In this document: positions 60,536 through 64,000 of the stretch, piece after piece | Numbering within the stretch: the first letter of the stretch is position 1 | Layout: every line of letters begins with the position of its first letter | Origin: Nageia nagi | Taxonomy: Eukaryota > Pinophyta | Direction of reading: 5' to 3' | NCBI GenBank assembly: GCA_050084985.1 | Contig: JBITNC010000001.1 | Coordinates: 105,152,001-105,216,000, forward strand | DNA length: 64,000 nt | Notes under the pieces: model-generated | Databases searched by the model: none | Told to the model about the DNA's origin: nothing | What the model saw: the letters and a program-made list of their open reading frames with translations, nothing else | Position numbers and translations under genes: made by a program

Positions 60536-61940
60536 CTAGAATTATGATGATCTTAAAACATATGATAAGAGTGTCATCCAACACATGATTGAGCTCAAAC
60601 TAGATGCCAAACCATATAAGCAAAAATAAAGGCTATTTAATACAAAAATAGAGAAAGCTATGAAATAAGAATTGATTAAGCTACTTAACTCAAAAAACAT
60701 TTTATCCTATCAAGCACTCTTCTTAGGTTGCAAATCTAGTTTTTGTTAGAAAGAAAAGTGAAAAAATCAAACTATGTGTTGATTTTAGAAATTTGAATCA
60801 AGTATCTCTCAAAGATAATTATCCTCTCCCACTTATGGAGCAAATTCTATATATAGTAGCCAGAGCTTGCTATTTTTCAATGATTGATAGTTACTCAAAA
60901 TTTAACCAAATCTAGGTGAAATATGAGGATCAATACAAAACTACATTTACAACCAAATAGAAGACATTTGCTTTTCAAAGAATGCCTTTTGATCTTTCAA
61001 ATGTTGGAGCTACTTTTCAAAGAGCCATGGATTATGCATTTGGTGAACTAATAAATAAGATTATACTAGTCTATCTAGATGATATCATAATGTCCTCTAG
61101 ATGCAAAAAGGATCATTTGGAACATCTAAAGCAAGTCTTTGAAAGATGCATAAAATTTAGCCTTTTAATGAATCTAAAAAAATCAATTTTTATTGTTAAT
61201 CAAAGAAAATTACTTGGCCACATTATTTCAAAGGAGGTATTAGCCATGGATCTATATAAAGTAAAAGCTATTGAAGCATTGCCTCTCCCTTCCAACAAGA
61301 AAGCCTTGCAATCATTCCTTGGTCAGATTAATTTTGTTAAAAAATTCATTAATGATTTTTCAAAAATTATCTCTCCAATCACTTCGATGCTAAAAAAAGA
61401 TGTTGTATTCTTTTAGTTAAGTGAAGCAAAAATAGCCTTTAAATAAATTAAAAGGGCAATAACAAAATCTCCTATACTCAAAAATCTTAATATGTCAAAA
61501 TACTTCATCATGTATGCATATGGAGTAGATAGGAGCATTGTTGCATTTCTAGCATAGAAATATGATAACAAGGAGGAACATCCCATTACCTTTCATAGCC
61601 AAACACTACATTAACACTAGCAAAGGTACTCATTTATTCAAAAGAAAGTGTTTTTCATAATCAAAGGACTAAAAAAATTCAAGCATTATGTCTCCTATAA
61701 TAAAATCCTTTTATTTACAATCCATCTAGATGTAAGAAATTATGTTACAGAAGGAGATCTCAATGAAAGAAAAGCTGGTTGGATTACTAAAATAATGGAA
61801 TATGATATAAAAATTAAGCCAACCAAACTTATCAAAGGCAAGGCTCTCTATGAAAATATAGCTCAAGCTTCACATATGATTATTATTATAGAGGATGAAC
61901 AACAACTCAATGAAGAAAGTGATTGGATTAAGTAAATTAT
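60536..61940 (+). pseudogene. Reverse transcriptase and RNase H of the Tat-like element
   Basis: NYDDLKTYDKSVIQHMIELK opens the RT region. LCVDFRNLNQVSLKDNYPLP, FAFQRMPFDLSNVGATFQRA and VYLDDIIMSS (YLDD intact, about 61075) are the conserved RT blocks. LLGHIISKEVLAMD and LQSFLGQINFVKKFI are the thumb. RNase H follows with EEHPITFHSQTLH and GWITKIMEYDIKIKPTKL. A frame change separates 60540 from 60780; several stops remain. Confidence 0.75.
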
Positions 61941-61999
61941 TTTTTATTTTCAAACTGGTAAATGTCCTTGAGCTTTGAACAAATTTCAAAGGAGATTCA

Positions 62000-63180
62000 A
62001 GTTGCATGCTCTCAATTTTATGTTGATAGATGATCAATTCTATAGAAAAAATTTTGATCAAACCTTATTAAGATGTGTGACTCATGATGAATCCTAGAGA
62101 ATATTGCATGAATTTCATTATGGATTCTCTGGTGGGCATTACATTGGACCAACTATAGTAGCAAAAGTATTACAAGCTAGATATTATTGGCCCACCATAT
62201 TTCAAGATTCATTCAATATTGCCTAAGAGTGTGATAAATGCAGTAGATTTATAGGAAAGAGAAGACAAGCTATCATGCCTCTTAAACCTATGGTAGTTGA
62301 GGAACACTTCCAATAATGGGGTATGAACTTCATTGGTATTATAAACCCAAATTCTTTAGTAGGCCATAAGTTCATTTTGACTACGATAGACTACTTTAGT
62401 AGATGGTCATAAGCTATGCCATGTAAGAATGCAAATCAAAAAGTAGTGATAAAAATGATTAAGAGAATAATCACTCGATTTAGAATTCCATAGACTATTA
62501 TCTTAGATAATTGTTCGATATTTATTGGAGGTAAGTTGTCAAACTTTATTATTAAATATAGGATATATTGGTTATTCACTTCAAATTATTACCTACAAGG
62601 TAATGGGTTGGTTGAATCAACTAATAAGAACTTAACCTAGATCATCAAAAGAATAATTGAAGGGAATACTATATAATGGCACACATAATTGGAATTTGCA
62701 TTATGGGTAGATAGAATCAACATTAAATCAATAATCAAGACATCCCCATATGCACTAGTATATGGTAAAAGACCTATGTTACCTATACATATTGAGTTAT
62801 TAGCATTAAAATTCCTACAAGAAATGGAGGAACATAACTTTGAGCCATTACAATCTAAGTATAATCAGCTCTTGAAATTGAAGGAAGATCAAAAAAAATC
62901 TTATGAGTCATTTTAGCATTGCCAACACATTATTAAGAAATGGTTTGATAAAAAAAGTCTTTCCAGATGAAGTTTCAACCAGGTGACATAGTCCTCAAAT
63001 GAGATGAAGAAAGAGTAAAGCTTGACAGACACCAAAAATTTGATTCTCTTTAGAGTGGGCATTATATCATCACTCAAACCATGCAAAGTAATGCATTCAA
63101 ATTGCAAGATATCATTAGGTCCTAAGAATTACCTATTCTTATTAATGGGATCTATTTGAAACATTACCAAGTGATAAAGT
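62000..63180 (+). pseudogene. Integrase of the Tat-like element
   Basis: HEFHYGFSGGHYIGPTIVAK and YYWPTIFQDSF with CDKC form the HHCC finger. MNFIGIINPNS and LTTIDYFSRWS hold the first catalytic Asp, TIILDNCSIFIGG the second and NGLVESTNKNLT the Glu, so the DDE triad is still readable. The C-terminus includes KTSPYALVYGKRPMLPIHIE and ends near YLKHYQVIK. Interrupted by about eight stops. Confidence 0.7.
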
Positions 63181-63684
63181 GATTTTGTAACACCTACCAC
63201 ATGCTGTAAAGTGTAGATACTTTATAAAAAAAATATTATTATTATATGTTCTATGCATAGTTACCAAAAAGTAGGTATTTTTTAATGCTTAATATTAAAT
63301 TAACATGATCTAGAGCTAATGCCAGTGTGTTGCTCGATTATCAACTAAATAGGGTAGCATTTAAGGAAAGATTTCCTTGGATTTCATAAATTGTTGCATG
63401 GGTACCACAAATTAAGTCTAGCATGCTTTGAGTTGAATCATCTAACTTATGCTAGCTCAATCCATACAATGCATGGATCTCAACATCCCCAAACATTAAT
63501 TTCCATTAATATAGGTATCAAAAACCTTAGATAAATAAAACTCCTCGCATACCCTCTAACTCAACACTTAGCCATTTTTGAGCATACGAGTTTTCAAAGC
63601 ATTCAAAGCTTACAGATTCTAGGGTCAAGTAAAGTGAGAAGACACAGAGTTGCAGGAGCTTGCATAAAGTGATTATGGTCTCAA
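63181..63684. other. Noncoding tail, possibly the leader of a further element
   Basis: No gene seen. AT-rich with no clear LTR landmarks; an open-looking frame begins at 63685. Confidence 0.3.
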
Positions 63685-64000
63685 ATGCAAACTAGAGGTT
63701 CTAAAAAGAGTGTTGACACCATGACAACTTCCCAATCTTCATCTATAGCTGAAATAGAGCAAGTTGATACTAACCTAATAGCCATGTAAGAAGAGTATCT
63801 AGAGAATGATCCAAGAGTAAACTAGACTAAAATGGGTGTGATGAATCACATCGATACATGGAGATTCAATCACATAGATACATGGAGATTCAATCACATA
63901 GATACATGGAGATTCAACCCCAATCTCATTCTTCTACAACACATGACATCTAAAGTTGTTAGAAAAGGGAAATCACTAGCACATTTGAAGAAGGATGTCA
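63685..64000 (+). pseudogene. Start of an unknown gag-like frame, runs off the window
   Basis: From ATG 63685 the frame reads MQTRGSKKSVDTMTTSQSSS and IAEIEQVDTNLIAM, meets a stop, then EEYLENDPRVN, a stop, and an in-frame 8-residue tandem HIDTWRFN times three. It continues open to the window edge (TSKVVRKGKSLAHLKKDV). Low-complexity Ser/Thr-rich starts of this sort are usual in Gypsy gag, but no domain is visible. Confidence 0.3.
63847..63918 (+). repeat. 24-bp tandem repeat, 3 copies, in frame
   Basis: CACAT(C/A)GATACATGGAGATT followed by CAA(T/C) occurs three times in direct succession at 63847, 63871 and 63895. Copies are nearly identical, hence recent. 24 bases equal eight codons (HIDTWRFN). 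Confidence 0.92.

Larger units (their letters stand above)
56990..63180 (+). mobile_element. Tat-like Ty3/Gypsy element, near-complete coding region
   Basis: From a primer-binding-like site at 56990 the + strand reads gag, protease, archaeal-type RNase H, RT, RNase H and integrase. The RT and RNase H words (LVYLDDIIM; KFKHYVSYNKILLFTIHL; IKPTKLIKGKAL) are those of the Tat lineage. Stops and frame changes occur throughout. LTRs were not both identified. An unrelated element seems to begin soon after 63180. Confidence 0.75.

Overview
This window comes from a large, repeat-rich, AT-rich plant nuclear genome. LTR retrotransposons, many of them nested and heavily decayed, fill most of it. The only clear cellular gene is a compact eight-exon amino-acid transporter of the proline transporter (ProT) type at 25.1-27.3 kb on the + strand. 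Old Ty1/Copia and Ty3/Gypsy copies, plant mobile domain (PMD) fragments and a LINE are typical of seed plants with big genomes. A gymnosperm is plausible, but the sequence alone does not settle the species.

Layout. 1-17.5 kb: a decayed PMD-like reading frame is interrupted twice. The first interruption is a gag-only Ty3/Gypsy element (3491-10992, target duplication gttat/gttac). The second is a Ty1/Copia element (11580-16693, target duplication ccatc). 17.5-21.4 kb: an opposite-strand PMD fragment, then the 3' end of another Gypsy element with a 46-bp tandem repeat, a polypurine tract and an LTR start. 21.45-23.3 kb: a degenerate LINE reverse transcriptase. 23.3-27.3 kb: the ProT gene and its flanks.

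28.4-47 kb is a three-level nest. A minus-strand chromodomain Gypsy element (RT, RNase H, integrase, chromodomain) is split by a large non-autonomous element (29285-45269). That element has direct repeats of about 3.3 kb and no recognisable pol, so it resembles a LARD. A Ty1/Copia element (35674-40788, target duplication GATAT) is inserted inside it and is the best preserved element of the window. 47.2-49 kb: a second minus-strand Gypsy pol fragment. 49.1-56 kb: an orphan LTR/PBS and a decayed Copia pol. 57-63.2 kb: a Tat-like Gypsy element in the order gag, protease, archaeal-type RNase H, RT, RNase H, integrase. The last 800 bases look like the start of another element.

Points most worth a second look are: the ProT gene, whose 431-codon frame is intact across eight exons but whose intron 5 starts with AT instead of GT; and the LARD-like element, whose LTRs carry an array of GATAA/TTATC hairpins coupled to CATGCA-type boxes plus a residual reading frame, and whose interior encodes a repeated acidic module. 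No CRISPR array, rRNA or tRNA gene was seen.
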